Assembly: GCF_037975245.1 (NCBI RefSeq)
Contig: NC_092583.1
Coordinates: forward strand, 4,187,264 to 4,251,263
Origin: Apostichopus japonicus
Lineage: Eukaryota; Echinodermata; Holothuroidea; Aspidochirotida; Stichopodidae
DNA: 64,000 nt
Reading direction: 5' to 3'
Below are positions 1 through 12,385 of the stretch, piece by piece; within the stretch, counting starts at the first letter, position 1, and each line of letters starts with the position of its first letter. The notes under the pieces were generated by a model. It ran no database searches. It saw only the letters and a program-made list of their open reading frames with translations, and was not told the origin of the DNA. The translations under genes were made by a program, and so were the position numbers.

Positions 1-899
1 TTTTAAAGATGGCGCCATGCTGTTTGGGGCGCGTCTTCAGTGCCAATGAACTGACCTGACTGTCTGTGAATTAAACTACGTAGACCAGCCACTTTAATGG
101 ATGGGCATCAGATGGTTAATATGGTTACTTAACACTACACACACCCACACACAAACACAAAACACAATTTGGACTTAAAGTAGTGCTCTGTGATATTATA
201 CAACATAACATAATTCATTTTGTGCTTTAAAGTCACCCTTCAAATGGATACATTAGGCATCAGCTTACAAGCCTTGTGTAACCTTCAGAGTATCATATTT
301 GGTGAGCCTGTTGGCGTTCCATTAAAAGACTGAATACCCGCTTTTCTTTAAGAGAGGTATATGCTTAGTTTGTATGGAAACATAACTTTGAATTAATTTA
401 TATATGCTCTTGAAAGTTCATTTCACACTTCACATGGTTTGTGACAATACTGAATTGTCTGTTGCTCTTTTTCAATTTTGCCCACGCAATATATCTCTGT
501 TATTGAGAAGGTTTGTTATTGAGAAGGTTTGTCGACAACCAGACTGTGGTAGGCAGGCAGAGCTAAGTTGCTGAATGAGAAATACCGATGTTGTCACTGC
601 TTGCCAACAGACATTAGTTTTTATGACAGACATGTTTGTTTAATCACTTATAGGCTCTCACAGTGACCTTTCTTATATACATTTTATGCTAAGCGGAAAT
701 TATCGCCGGCATTATTGAAAGTTCAAAGTTACGGATTTCTTTCCGTTGTTGTTTTTTTCTTCCCGAGATCAGCCATTTTGATGCTTTCGTTTGTTTTGTT
801 TTCTTGCTTTGTTTTTTGTTTTGTTTTGTTTGTGTTTTCTAACCGAACTCAAATGTTTGCTCTCATGAAATGTGGTCAAAATAAGCGTAAAATGTGAAA
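1..899. other. Left flank, no gene seen
   Basis: AT-rich sequence. Open frames here are short, start at non-ATG codons and show no family resemblance or splice-flanked coding. I see no gene or repeat with defined ends before the transposon at 908. Confidence 0.6.
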
Positions 900-907
900 C
901 ATTTGAC

Positions 908-1265
908 CAAGGGCGTAGGAACCGGGGGGCTGGGGGGGGGGGGGCGCCAGCCCCCCCCCAGTGAAAAACATGGGGGGCGGAAGTATCATTCCGCCCCCCC
1001 TCTCCGCAAGTCAGAAAACCCCTTTTTCATTTCCAAATCAGAAAAAAATCTCATTTGGAGCACCAAATTGCATTTAAGGCCAGGTGAAAATGCAAAATTC
1101 TTTACAAAATGGAGTGAGAGTTGAAGTATGCTATATTGCACCAAATTGCATCTGAGGCCACTGGAAATGCAAAAAAACACCCCCTTCCCCTTTGAGCCCC
1201 TCCCCCAGGCCGGCCATCAGTCTTCAGCCCCCCCCCCCACTCAAAAGTACCTTCCTACGCCACTG
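908..1265. mobile_element. hAT-type MITE, copy 1 (GGCGTAGGAA family)
   Basis: A 358-bp non-autonomous element. The left end CAAGGGCGTAGGAA pairs with the right end TTCCTACGCCACTG, forming a 14-bp terminal inverted repeat with two mismatches. The 8-bp direct repeat CATTTGAC sits directly outside both ends (900-907 and 1266-1273), a target-site duplication of the size made by hAT transposases, and CAG/CAA-G-GGCG termini fit that superfamily. The interior is rich in G and C runs and encodes nothing convincing. A second copy with its own TSD is at 30695-31027. Confidence 0.88.
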
Positions 1266-1273
1266 CATTTGAC

Positions 1274-2199
1274 TTTTCCAATAAGATACGATTGCTCTCT
1301 CAGTCACGTTGAAAACCCAGATATCTCGTATAGCAATTTCAAACTTTCTGAATTGCGATGACCTGGCATAAGTGGAAATTTCAGATATTTACAAGAAATG
1401 AATCAAAATTAGAAGTCATATAGTAATTGCAGGACGTTGTATTACCTATATGTAAATATGGTAGTAGTGAATGCTTCATCGAGGGGTACTGGTTCTTAAA
1501 CACTCTTGATTCTTTGTTTGGAAATACTTTTCAGCGTCATTATTCTCATATATCCATCTGTAAGTTAGACAAAATTTAAACCCGATTCAATTTGAGGACG
1601 GGTTACTGACCTACTATGTCTGGTTGCAGTAATGAACTCATAGAAAAAGTCTGTTCGTTCGTTTTTATGGTCCTTCTGTTTGTTTGTAAATTTCTTATTG
1701 TTTCATTCACTAGCTTTGATGAATAGTATTGGTTTTTTTTTCTAGTGTCAATAATTCTTTGTTATAACTACTTTTGTCAGTGAGTTGCTTACATATGAGA
1801 AATAACTTGAATTGAATGGAACTGAAATTGGTGCAAAATGCTCACAAAAAAAGAAAAAGGTGGAGTCATTGAGTTGTTAAAAGTCGACTCATTCAACTGT
1901 AAAGAGTCTGGTCACGGAATCTAGAACTACGAGTAAGAAGGACAATATGGTCGATTAGTTCAGTTGTCGCTACAACTTGGTGGTACCAGGCTAATTGATA
2001 AACTATATTAAGGACGAAATGTTTTCAGTATGTTTCCAGTAAATGCAGGTAGCATACCACATTTGTTTAGAGTAGTGTACATCGGCCTGAAAAGTTTACC
2101 ATTGCCGAGAAATAGTCCTCAATGGAACTAACGAGAAGTGACTTTTTCGGGGGCATGTTTTTAATCATCATCCTTCTTCTTCCTTCTTTTTTTTTTTGA
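1274..2199. other. Gene-free stretch
   Basis: AT-rich sequence without a recognisable gene, RNA or bounded repeat. Confidence 0.55.
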
Positions 2200-2247
2200 T
2201 TGAATAATTATAACGACAACGATGACGATGATGATGATAATAATATC

Positions 2248-2317
<70 letters not shown>

Positions 2318-2364
2318 TAATAATATTATTATTATTAACAATAATAATAAGCAATAACAATAAC

Positions 2365-2396
<32 letters not shown>

Positions 2397-2480
2397 CAAC
2401 AATAATAATAATAAGAATATAAAAATAACCACAGCAACACCAATAACAATAACAATAATACAATAACAATACCAAACCAG
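2200..2480. repeat. (AAT)n/(ATT)n and AAC microsatellite
   Basis: Imperfect trinucleotide tract mixing AAT, ATT and AAC triplets over about 280 bp. It produces Asn/Ile-rich and Leu/Ile-rich open frames on both strands, which are artefacts of the triplet period. Confidence 0.93.
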
Positions 2481-4396
2481 CAAGACTAATAATACAGATT
2501 TGTGACTATATCATGTTGAACGCAAGTAATGATGACCTATAGTTAAAATAGTGTTCAAGCAATAACCAGCAATAACATCATAGCACCGTGGCGAACTATA
2601 TCATATACATAAATACATATAGGCCTATACGTATGTATATAATGTATGCGTTACAGCCTTACTCACTCCGAATTGACTCAGGTTGAGTCCTTGAAAGAGA
2701 TACAAATCGCGCCCAACTTTGCGGGGTTACGCTGTTCCGTAGCCAGAAGTTTAAGTTGCTTTTGGAGCTGGAGGGACACAAATATTGGCTGATGAACCGG
2801 GGAGGAACTTAAAAGATGGGTTTTCCCCTAAAGCTTGAGAAATTTTGTTTGCCTAAGCTGGACCTTTGATGCAAGATAATGCGATCATTTCCATTGTTTT
2901 GATTATATTTGTGTATCAGTACAAGCTTAATTGCATGTTGGACATTTGCAAGAAAATTTGAGAAATTTGAGTGATTCGTTCCACCGTTCCGTTACCCCGA
3001 TCACCCACCCCGTAGGTTACTTGTTGCGGCACTGGGGTAACGCAAAATAACCTTACGGGCTCTTTACACTAGTCAATTATGTCACCGTTTATAACATTAA
3101 CTTGGAATGAATTTTGCTAAAATAGTCTGTCAATTCATTTTAAAATAATTTGTTATTTTGTTGACAATATTTAAAACTAGGGTTTATATTATTTGAATGC
3201 CTCGCTATAACCACATTTAGAACTAAATGACTTAATTAATCGTAACAATAATCATTTGTAAACAAACATTTTCCATCACTCAATGAGTCGGACAGGCGAT
3301 CACCTTGACGGGAACTTGAAATAAAACGAGATAGGCTATAAGTGGAGTAAAATTGAACATTTCTTTGAACATAATACGAATAATTCCACTAGCTTCAAAA
3401 TAAGACTGCAATTAATCCTAGTAATAGGCTTATCACGTCTCCCTTTTTCGTCAGATCCATAGCCTATTCTTAAAATACACCCCCAAAATAAGATAATATA
3501 TGAAAAAGAAAGTTGTTTATATGTTATAACTTACATTCCCGGATCCCTGGGCAGACGGACGTTCAGCTCTATTTAAACAGCTGTATACGAATGCGTAATA
3601 GTGTGTGCAATTCCCTGGTGCTACAACATATAGTTACATCGTAAGCTTAGCGCGTCGTCAGCTGTTGTGGTGAAGTGTATAAAGCATTGAGGGCGGAGGC
3701 GTATAACGTACGGGTATACAGTTTAACGTACAAAAGGAAAAGGTGACCTTGTACTAAATTAGTGTATACGTAGTGCATATGAAACGGACGGTGACCTTGT
3801 ATACGGACCAAATCTCTAAGCAGAATAATTGGAACAATTCCAAAATAGATTAATGATATATCCGTTTGTCGATTACGTGTAGTTATAATCGAGTAGTCGT
3901 TATTATATCCAGTTGAAAGAATGACCTTGTGTAAGATCACAATGACTTTGACATGCTTTAAACCGTTCTATCAGTTCACGTTGTACTATACTGAGTAGGC
4001 ATACCACAATCAATTGATGAGAAATTATCATGATTTTTTTTAGTCTTAATCAAAAGACCATTAGATCTGTACTCGGATGCATTACGGTACTCAATGGGGG
4101 AAACTTAAGGCTTTTATAGACTTAAATGACATGTTTTATGATGTAGAACAAATCGTGTTGAATATCATACACGATGGTGAGGGGGGGGGGGGTGGTCGGT
4201 TTGTAACTTTATATGGAATTAAAAAAAAAAAACATGCAAGACCTTCCTTGAGGAGCGGACCTCATTATCAATTTTGCTTAATTAATAGGAGCATAAAATG
4301 CATACTTTGAAGCTGAAAATCTTGAAGCCCGGAGTAGCTATAGGCTATACAGAAACTCAAAACATTGCCTCATCCTTTTGACGTTTTCGACTTAAT
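2481..4396. other. Gene-free stretch
   Basis: No supported gene. Short open frames lack family resemblance. A poly-G run lies near 4180-4192. Confidence 0.5.
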
Positions 4397-5390
<994 letters not shown>

Positions 5391-6077
5391 CAGGCGCGTA
5401 TCCAGGATTTTCTAACCCGGGGGGCGCGAATTACTATCTAAGCGGAGCGCCACCATCAGTTGGCGCGCAGCGTACAAGAAAATTTCTGGTTTTGATACCC
5501 CCCAGATCACCGGAAACGGCACTTCTCGGGCTTGAAATGACCAACCAGATGTACACTTTTGGCCTGAGAACCAAGTATTTCCTAATAGTTTTTTGGTTCC
5601 ATCCATAACCTTTTTGAAGATTTTCAACCCGGCACACGTCATGTTCGACCTGATCGCATGTCCTGTGGGTCTTTGCTTTTGTAGGTGATTCTACGTCGCG
5701 GCCCACAATACCCGTCAGCCCCACTTTTCAAGGTTTTAAGCCCCAAATTTGTTCAGAATTTGAAAATTCACATTTCTCGTGAATAAACTCACTTCAAAAC
5801 ATACCCATAATGTTGTACAAAATTTCATCTATGGACAACCAATATAGAAAAACTACCTTCAACCCCTAACAGACCGGTCAAAATTGCACGAGTAGAGGGA
5901 AGTGTGATGCAGAATGTTGGTCAGAAATTTTCGAAAATTCAGACACAGTTAATTTAGTGGTGTAGAAATATTAAACCTCTTATAACGGCTATTATAAAAC
6001 TTGGTTGAAGGAAATGAAAAAATAGCAGATATTTCCGAAACCGAACACTACACACATAGGCGTAGGAGGCGCGGCGG

Positions 6078-6452
6078 CAGTGGCGGAGCTAGGGGCATTG
6101 GTCAGGAGGGGCGAGAATGGTCTGTAGGGGCGCTTTCGACACTATCTAAGCGGAGCGCCACCACTGGTTGGCGCGTAGCGCACAGACAAATTTTGAGTAA
6201 ATATACTCCCTAGATCGCCGGAAATGACCCTTTCAGGGCCTGGCTAATTTGCAGATAAACGAAGAATAGGGTGTCATCGCCAAATTACACCAACAAAATG
6301 TGACAAATGTCAATTTGTAGATGAGAGCGCAATAAAAAAGTCAATAATCTAGAATAAGTAAAAAGTAGTAAAGAGCTGAAAAGGCGCTGGCAGTCCATTT
6401 GAGTCCGTCAGGTGGCGCATCCGCCCCTGACCGTATGGACGCTCCGCCACTG
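6078..6452. mobile_element. hAT-type MITE (CAGTGGCGGAGC family), copy A
   Basis: A 375-bp element with perfect 12-bp inverted termini CAGTGGCGGAGC / GCTCCGCCACTG. The flanking 8-mers CGCGGCGG and AGCGGCGG match at 7 of 8, consistent with an aged TSD. It carries the shared GCGCCA/TGGCGC core at 6142-6195. A second copy, split by another insertion, is at 8352-9389. Confidence 0.8.
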
Positions 6453-6774
6453 AGCGGCGGGGTGCAGCCCCTAATTCGCCATTACTAATATAAAAGAAAC
6501 TTTTGACATAATTGGACCTCCATGCTTTTTATACATCTACATGAGACATGTCGTTGTTTACATTAGCATCCCACGGTATACTGCGCAATTTGAACGGACC
6601 GTACAGTACATGATGGCATGCGATGTAATAACCGATGCTTGCTTATATGATATTGACATTGGCACGTTGAAGCGCGCGAAAATTTTTGGTTATTTTTTCA
6701 GGCAAGTCGGACAGTTTTGAGGCTTTTCATCCTGGAACGCCTTTTTCATGCTCACTGATATGATGTGATATCTG

Positions 6775-6950
6775 CAGGCGCGGCGGAATGGAAAAATTAT
6801 TGGGGGGCTAATGTGTGCATGGATACTATCTAAGCGGAGCGCCACCATCGGTTGGCGCGGAGCGCACAAGAAAATTTTGGGTTTTTTCAAATCCCCAGAT
6901 GACCGGAAACGGCACTTGCCGAGTGTTTTATGCTGCAAATACCTAGCCCT
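6775..6950. mobile_element. Truncated TIR-element fragment with shared core
   Basis: A terminus-like start CAGGCGCGGCGGAATGG at 6775 is followed by the shared core (6826-6880) and the usual downstream block (CCCCAGATGACCGGAAACGG). No matching right terminus was found, so this is taken as a truncated relative. Confidence 0.55.
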
Positions 6951-7297
6951 AAAATATGGGTCTCAAGCCTGCAATTTCTCATATTGCACGTAAAAGTCTG
7001 TAAAAACATTGTAATTTGTATATTCGATGGTGTTTTAAAAGGATTGTCTGGTGGCCCAAAGAAGTTACCTTAAAAAATAGTAAATAATTTTCCAAACATG
7101 TTGTCAAAGTATGAGAACGCTAATGTTGCGTTTGACAGAGAAACGATTTTTTAATCGTTATGGATAGACATTTTAAATATGATTTGAACAGTACAATACG
7201 TGACGTCAGCTCTGCCATAGCAGATTGCGTCATAACCCACCCTCCGCACAGTACCTATACGGTAATCACAACAAAAACAGCGTGTGTATACAGATAA

Positions 7298-7822
7298 ATT
7301 TCTTCCTTAATTTCCGGTGAAATTTCTTAAAAATTAGATATGTTTTCAAAAACTCCTTAAGCCACCATGTACTTGAGCGGTGGTTCCGTGGTCTTTGTGT
7401 AACACAAGGTAAATTTTAACAGCAGACTCTGAGTTGTTCAGGCTATACATCGCGCTATCCAGCTCCAACGCGAAAAATGTTCGCATGTAGGCTGTACTCA
7501 AACGTTGACAATCGGACAGTTCTGCGAAGCCTAAGCTTTTCAGCGCTATATTCTGCTCTGACAACGATTCGATCAATTTCTTCAATAATTTCCGGTGAAA
7601 TTTCTTATAAATTAGATATAATTTAAAAAACTCCTTAAGCCGCAATATATTTAGTAGATCGGTGGTTTCGTGGTCTTTGTGTAACACAAGATAAGTTTTA
7701 ACAGCAGGCTCTTCGTTGTTTATACATCGCGGTATCCAGCTCCAGCGCGAAGAATGTTCGCGTGTATAGGCTACTATAACGTTTACAATCGGACAGTTCT
7801 GCGATGACATCGATCCCGCCAA
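7298..7822 (-). repeat. 278-bp tandem duplication carrying an unidentified 158-codon frame
   Basis: Two diverged direct copies with an offset of 278 bp (for example TTTCCGGTGA at 7311 and 7589), each about 230-278 bp. On the minus strand they form one frame of 158 codons (7822 to 7346) in which YLVLHKDH occurs twice, as expected from the duplication. No known domain is recognised. The frame may be coincidental, since the copies differ by indels as well as substitutions, or it may be a remnant of a gene or transposon. Confidence 0.6.
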
Positions 7823-8351
7823 GTTTCATCTTTCGGTTTAACGAATACTTTATAAGTTTCCTTTTATTGTTAATTTGATCCGTGAATTTTATTTCAGCGA
7901 GTTCGAAGAACAGTTAATGAACTGTGGTTTGAGTGTGAGTGTACTATGTGTAACGCTATACAAGTACACCAACTGAGCATCGTAGTATATACGTTCGCGA
8001 GTATGTACGTTATATATATGAGGCAATTCAATGTGCTTACACGTGAGTTAATTTGCTGCGGAATTGGGAGTGCTAACTTCAAGTCGCCTGTTTTGCCTAT
8101 CTGCAAGCACTACGTCAAACACCATATTGAAGCGTTCGAACAAACGGTACTTTTGGTGAGAAACTGGTGAATTTGAAAACCAGATTTCTACATGAAGAAA
8201 ATGTCGAATGGGGACAATTTTTACATGGTTAGAAAGAGAAAAATAATAACTACAAGGACAATGTATCAAAATCTTCCACCAGACAATTCCTTTAAGAGAG
8301 TAGCATTTACTCGTAGTGTACTCGCAAAGACGTTTTTGAGTGTAGTAAGGG
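7823..8351. other. Gene-free stretch inside the composite
   Basis: No recognisable gene or bounded repeat. It is presumably interior sequence of the 5391-10564 element. Confidence 0.45.
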
Positions 8352-9389
8352 CAGTGGCGGAGCTAGGGGTATTGGTCAGGGGGGCAAGAATGGTCTGTAG
8401 GGGCGCTTTCGACACTATCTAAGCGGAGCGCCACCACAGGTTGGCGCGGAGCGTACAGAAAATTTTTGAATAAAGATACTCCCTAGATTGCAGGTAATGA
8501 CCCCAAGGGCGGCGGATGCACTTTTAATCTGGGGGGGGGGCACCGACATCAAAGGGCACTTTGCAGAAATTCGATTGGAATGATACAGCCTTATATTTAG
8601 TACCCTTTATAACTCTTATTGTATTATCTTATTTGCGTATACAAATCACTCCATCAACGCCCCCCCCCCACCCTCAAGGAAAATATGCATACTAGCACTG
8701 CAATATCCAATGCGCAAATTGGGAAACAAGTTTTGTTTTGAGTAAAAACGAGGTGAAATCATGCTAGTTGCTAATGTAGGAATCTTCCGAATAAGAGTTT
8801 ATTTCTTGATAATATCTTAACAATTTTTTTTCCATTCGAAATAGCTTTGAGTTTGACCCGCAGAAATTCATTAAAAGTCAGGGGCGTAGCCAGGATTTGA
8901 AAGTTGTATACACGACTATCTGAGCGGAGCGCCACCATCGGTTGGCGCGGAGCGTACAAGAAAATTTACAAACCCCTCAGATGGCCGGAAACGGCCCTTC
9001 CCGAGTGTTCATTCTGGTTCCTTGGTCTCTTGCTAACTTGAGACACCTCAATTTTTATGTAGAAAAAGGACACATTTTTAACCTGAGGAATAGTGGGGGG
9101 CACGTGCCCCCTTTACCCCCGGTTCCGCCGCCCTTGAATGACCCTTTCCGGGCCCTGCTTTTTTGCAGATAAACGGAGAATAAATAGGTGTCGTCGCCAT
9201 TGTGTCGGAAAATTACACCAACAGAATATGACAAATGTCAATAGGTGTATGAGAGCGCAATAAAATAGTCAATAATCGCGAATAAGTGAAAAGTAGTGAA
9301 AAGCTGAAAAGGGCGCCAGCAGTCCATTTGAGTCCGTCAGGGGGGGGGGGCATCCGCCCCTGACTGTATATATGAACGCTCCGCCACTA
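8352..9389. mobile_element. hAT-type MITE (CAGTGGCGGAGC family), copy B, interrupted
   Basis: It starts CAGTGGCGGAGC and ends GCTCCGCCACTA (last base G to A). The flanking 8-mers AGTAAGGG and AGAAAGGG match at 7 of 8. A 633-bp element plus its 8-bp TSD sits inside. Removing these leaves about 397 bp, close to the 375 bp of copy A at 6078, and the two copies align on both sides of the insert, including the core (8415-8467) and the segment ending CATCCGCCCCTGAC. Confidence 0.82.
8504..9136. mobile_element. hAT-type element (CAAGGGCGGCGGA family), copy 1, nested
   Basis: A 633-bp element with inverted termini CAAGGGCGGCGGA / TCCGCCGCCCTTG-type ends and a perfect 8-bp TSD AATGACCC (8496-8503, 9137-9144) created in the host MITE. 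Its inner part from about 8880 begins CAGGGGCGTAGCCAGG, which resembles a further terminus, and includes the shared core (8926-8968). The same arrangement is present in the copy at 47472-48119, so this composite moved as one unit. Confidence 0.9.
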
Positions 9390-9756
9390 AGAAAGGGGAT
9401 GTTGGAGAACTGGCTGAAATGAGGCAATTCATTGGCCTAAGACGAAGTTGTGTTACGCTTACCGGTACTCACACTCACTGCTTCCACTTTTCACGGGGCG
9501 TGAAGACGCGGTTGGGGTGACAATGTGGTCTGTAGCCAGGGGACGGGCCGAGGGTCCCCCAGCAATTACTAAAATTATTACACCTATATAGTATACGTGT
9601 GCATTGGACAGATCGACAAGTATGCATTGAAAAATGGGCAGATGCACGTTTCGGAGCCTTGGTAAATATTGGGGGGGGGCTTATCATGCATTTGCCCCCT
9701 CAACTTTTTCATTGGGGGGCTGAGCCCCCCAAGCCCCCCCGGTTCCGCCGCCACTG
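9390..9756. mobile_element. Truncated TIR-element right end
   Basis: The right end GGTTCCGCCGCCACTG finishes at 9756 after G/C runs from about 9670. No left partner CAGTGGCGGCGG was found upstream, so only the right part is claimed. The rest of the interval holds no recognisable gene. Confidence 0.45.
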
Positions 9757-9786
9757 GATATCTGCTGTTTGCGTTACAAATTCGAA

Positions 9787-10130
9787 CAGGCGTGTAGCGA
9801 GGAATTTGCCAAGGGAGGGGCGAAGCCTGTAGGCAAATTATCTAAGCGTAGCGCCACCGTAGGTTGGCGCGAAGCGTACAAGAAAATTTTGGCCGAAAAT
9901 GCCTCCCAGATCGCTGGAAATGGCACTACCCAGGACCATTTGTTAGCGCGAAGCGTACAAGCAAATTTTGGCCGAAAATGTCTCCCAGATCGCTGGAAAT
10001 GACACTTCCCAGGCCTTGTAAGTTGCATCTAAGCACTTTCTATTTTGAAATTACTTAGCGATATCATTTAAAAAAATGCTGAATGGGGGGGGGGGCGGTC
10101 GCTCCATCCCAAAATGCGTCATGTTCCCCG
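9787..10130. mobile_element. Truncated TIR element with core and internal duplication
   Basis: It starts CAGGCGTGTAGCGAGGAATT and carries the shared core at 9840-9890. It then has a second, partial copy of the following module (GCGCGAAGCGTACAAG ... CAGATCGCTGGAAAT at about 9946-10010), an internal tandem duplication of roughly 70-95 bp. It ends in a G run with GGTCGCTCC near 10090-10115. A matching right terminus is not seen. Confidence 0.55.
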
Positions 10131-10564
10131 ACGACACGGTCGAGTTCGAGACCAGCCACAGTTGGTTTTATAGCACAATTCTACACACGCGTTATGATAG
10201 ACCATATATAGTATATATATAGATCATTAGTGAGAGAGGAAAATGGAAACGTCAAAAAAATGGAGTTGTCGGTGTAAGGGGTAGGGTGAGGCACCCTTTT
10301 ACGAAATCATTAATCCGTCACTGGCTACCCTTCAGCGCTGTAATGATGTCACTGTTCCTCTTTCTCTTCCCGGTGTCTTCGCGTTTTTCTTTTACTCCTT
10401 CCTTTTCTCCTTCTTCTCTCTTTCTTCTTTTTCTTTTCCCTTCCTTCCTCTCCTACTCCTCTTTTTCCCCTCTTTTTCCCTTTTTTCTTCTCTTTTTTTT
10501 CTCTCTCTTTTTCTTACCCGGGGGGCGCGCGCCCCCAACGCCCCCCCCCCTGGATACGCACCTG

Positions 10565-11105
10565 ATGATGTTATGTTTAACGTTGATGAAGAGCGAAACT
10601 CCCCTGGTATTCTTTTTGCTTTTGACTTTGAAAAAGCATTTCATAGCGGATTATTAATCTGTTCAATTTCAATTGCTATTTATAGTAATGCTTATTCTTC
10701 CGTGATTGTGAACGGATTTATCTCTCGTCGTTTCCCCTAATTACAGAGGTAAAGCAAACCCCGAGTTCGTGTGAACGAACTATGAGAGAGGCTATAGACA
10801 AGGTCATCCTTTGTCCCTATATATAGTAACCATTCATTCTGTGTGCTGACCGGCTAAATTAACTGGTATATAATGAAATAATAAAAAAATAACGGTGTAT
10901 AATGAAAATATAATTCGAGGTTTTAGTATTGGTGATCGGGAGTGTAAGTTGGTTCACGTATGAAGATAAAACCACTTTTTTTTTTCTTTATACTGGTGAG
11001 TCATCAATTTGTAACCGCTTGAAGCAAATCATTTTATTTTTTCGGTTCCATTTCTCAGTGGTTTGAAAATTGACTTCAACAAATGTTTTTTTTTTTAGTA
11101 ATTGG
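10565..11105 (+). pseudogene. Decayed L1-like LINE, continuation of the reverse transcriptase
   Basis: It continues the LINE interrupted at 5390. The block PGILFAFDFEKAF is at 10600-10641, followed by a deletion, then SSVIVNGFISRRFP, RGYRQGHPLSLY and FSIGDRECKLVHV, which correspond to successive RT motifs of L1-like elements. The YADD catalytic motif is not intact. Stops and frameshifts throughout mark it as dead. Confidence 0.75.
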
Positions 11106-11663
11106 GGTACAGAGTGCCATATGTTTCAGAAATGTCGAAAACAATATAAGAAATGTCCAAAATAATATGAGCATGTCCAAATTTATAGAAACATGTCGAA
11201 ACTTATGAAAGTATGTCCAAAAATTATTTGTGCATGTCGAAACTAATATAAGAGTTTCGAAAGATTAAATGAGCATGTCCAAAATATGAAAAGAGTGTCG
11301 ACAAGTAATACAAGAGGGTCGAATTTAACTGCTAGCTTCAATTTTGTAGTGAACATTTTGACGCTTTAAGTTACGCCACATGTTGCAAAATATCCAAAAT
11401 AAGTATAAGCATGTCCAAATTAATATGAGCATGTCCAAATTTATACAGGCATGTCGAAACTAATATAAGCATGTCCAGAATAATAAAGCTAGCGTGCCGA
11501 AAATATAGTCTAGAGTGTAACACTTCAACTTTGTAAAGTGAACATTTAGGCGTTTGAAGTCACGCCATGTGTTCCAAATATCGAACTTGTATATTGGTAT
11601 GTCGATAAGAAATTCAGCTTATCAATACCTTCTTTCGAGTTATCCTGTATCACCTGACACCAT
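11106..11663. repeat. Degenerate GCATGTCCAAA/GCATGTCGAAA tandem repeat
   Basis: Irregular units of about 25-30 bp containing ATGTCC or ATGTCG followed by AAA and an A/T-rich spacer, at about 11130-11320 and again at 11390-11520. Each block is followed by a similar sequence (AACATTTTGACGCTTTAAG and AACATTTAGGCGTTTGAAG), indicating a larger duplicated unit of roughly 190 bp. Confidence 0.65.
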
Positions 11664-12377
11664 CAGTGGCGTCACCAGACTTTTCAGTCTGGGGGGGGGC
11701 ACAGGGGGGGCACCAGCATTTGATGGGGGGGGGCACTAAGGTGGATACGGATCGCCTATCAGGGATCTCACCATGCAATCCAAAGTTTGATCACACACAC
11801 ATCGAGTATGGCTCAGTATGCAGGTGTGAACATTCGCCATTTGTTCCTACAAGCATCTGGCCTCAAATGACCTCTGCACCCCCTACACAACAGGGTTAAT
11901 ATATGGGTCCACAAATATAGGCAAGTATGGTGCCTGCGGACCCTCACATTCTCACATTTCGTCAGCTCCTAACCTGTCAACCTCAGACCAAGCAACATAT
12001 TGCAGTACCCTCCCTTCTCACAGTCATGTACAGGGTAGCTCGCGAAGCGGACGTGTATATCCGCTGGTATGACGTAAGCACTGACACATTCAATGTAAAT
12101 ATCGACACCTGTTGTGATGGCGCGGGTTACGACTTCGATACCCGACGTTCAAGGATAAACTTTTTCATTTTTTCGCAGCTCATTTGAAGAAAATACGAAT
12201 TACTGTGCTTCTTTGTCCTTATGAAAAACCAACTCAGATGATGGGAGTTGAATATAACAAAATATATATATATTTTTTTACCAACCCAAATCTCAGATGG
12301 GGGGGGGGCACTCGGGGGGCACTAGGTTTTCCAGGGGGGGCACGTGCCCCCCTGGCCCCCCCTTGGCGACGCCACTG
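11664..12377. mobile_element. hAT-type element (CAGTGGCGTC family)
   Basis: A 714-bp non-autonomous element with ends CAGTGGCGTCACCAGA and TTGGCGACGCCACTG (inverted, few mismatches) and a perfect 8-bp TSD GACACCAT (11656-11663, 12378-12385). G-run and C-run subterminal tracts are present at both ends. No transposase domain was recognised in the interior, and the shared core is absent. Confidence 0.9.
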
Positions 12378-12385
12378 GACACCAT

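Larger units (their letters stand above)
5391..10564. mobile_element. TIR element splitting the LINE, host to nested insertions
   Basis: The left end CAGGCGCGTATCCAGG (5391) matches the reverse complement of the right end CCTGGATACGCACCTG (10549-10564) at 15 of 16 positions. Both ends abut the two halves of a LINE reverse transcriptase, which supports one insertion event. The flanks share only a 5-bp direct repeat ATGAT, not the 8-bp TSD seen for other elements here. The present 5.2 kb is inflated by nested insertions (6078-6452, 8352-9389 with 8504-9136 inside it) and truncated relatives. No transposase is recognisable. Alternatively, two ends of related elements may have been brought together by deletion. 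Confidence 0.62.

Noticed and set aside
2208-2483. Asn/Leu/Ile-rich protein
   Set aside because: A trinucleotide microsatellite read on either strand.
10286-10657. 123-codon Ser/Phe-rich protein
   Set aside because: A pyrimidine-rich low-complexity tract inside a TIR element, merging into the LINE remnant.
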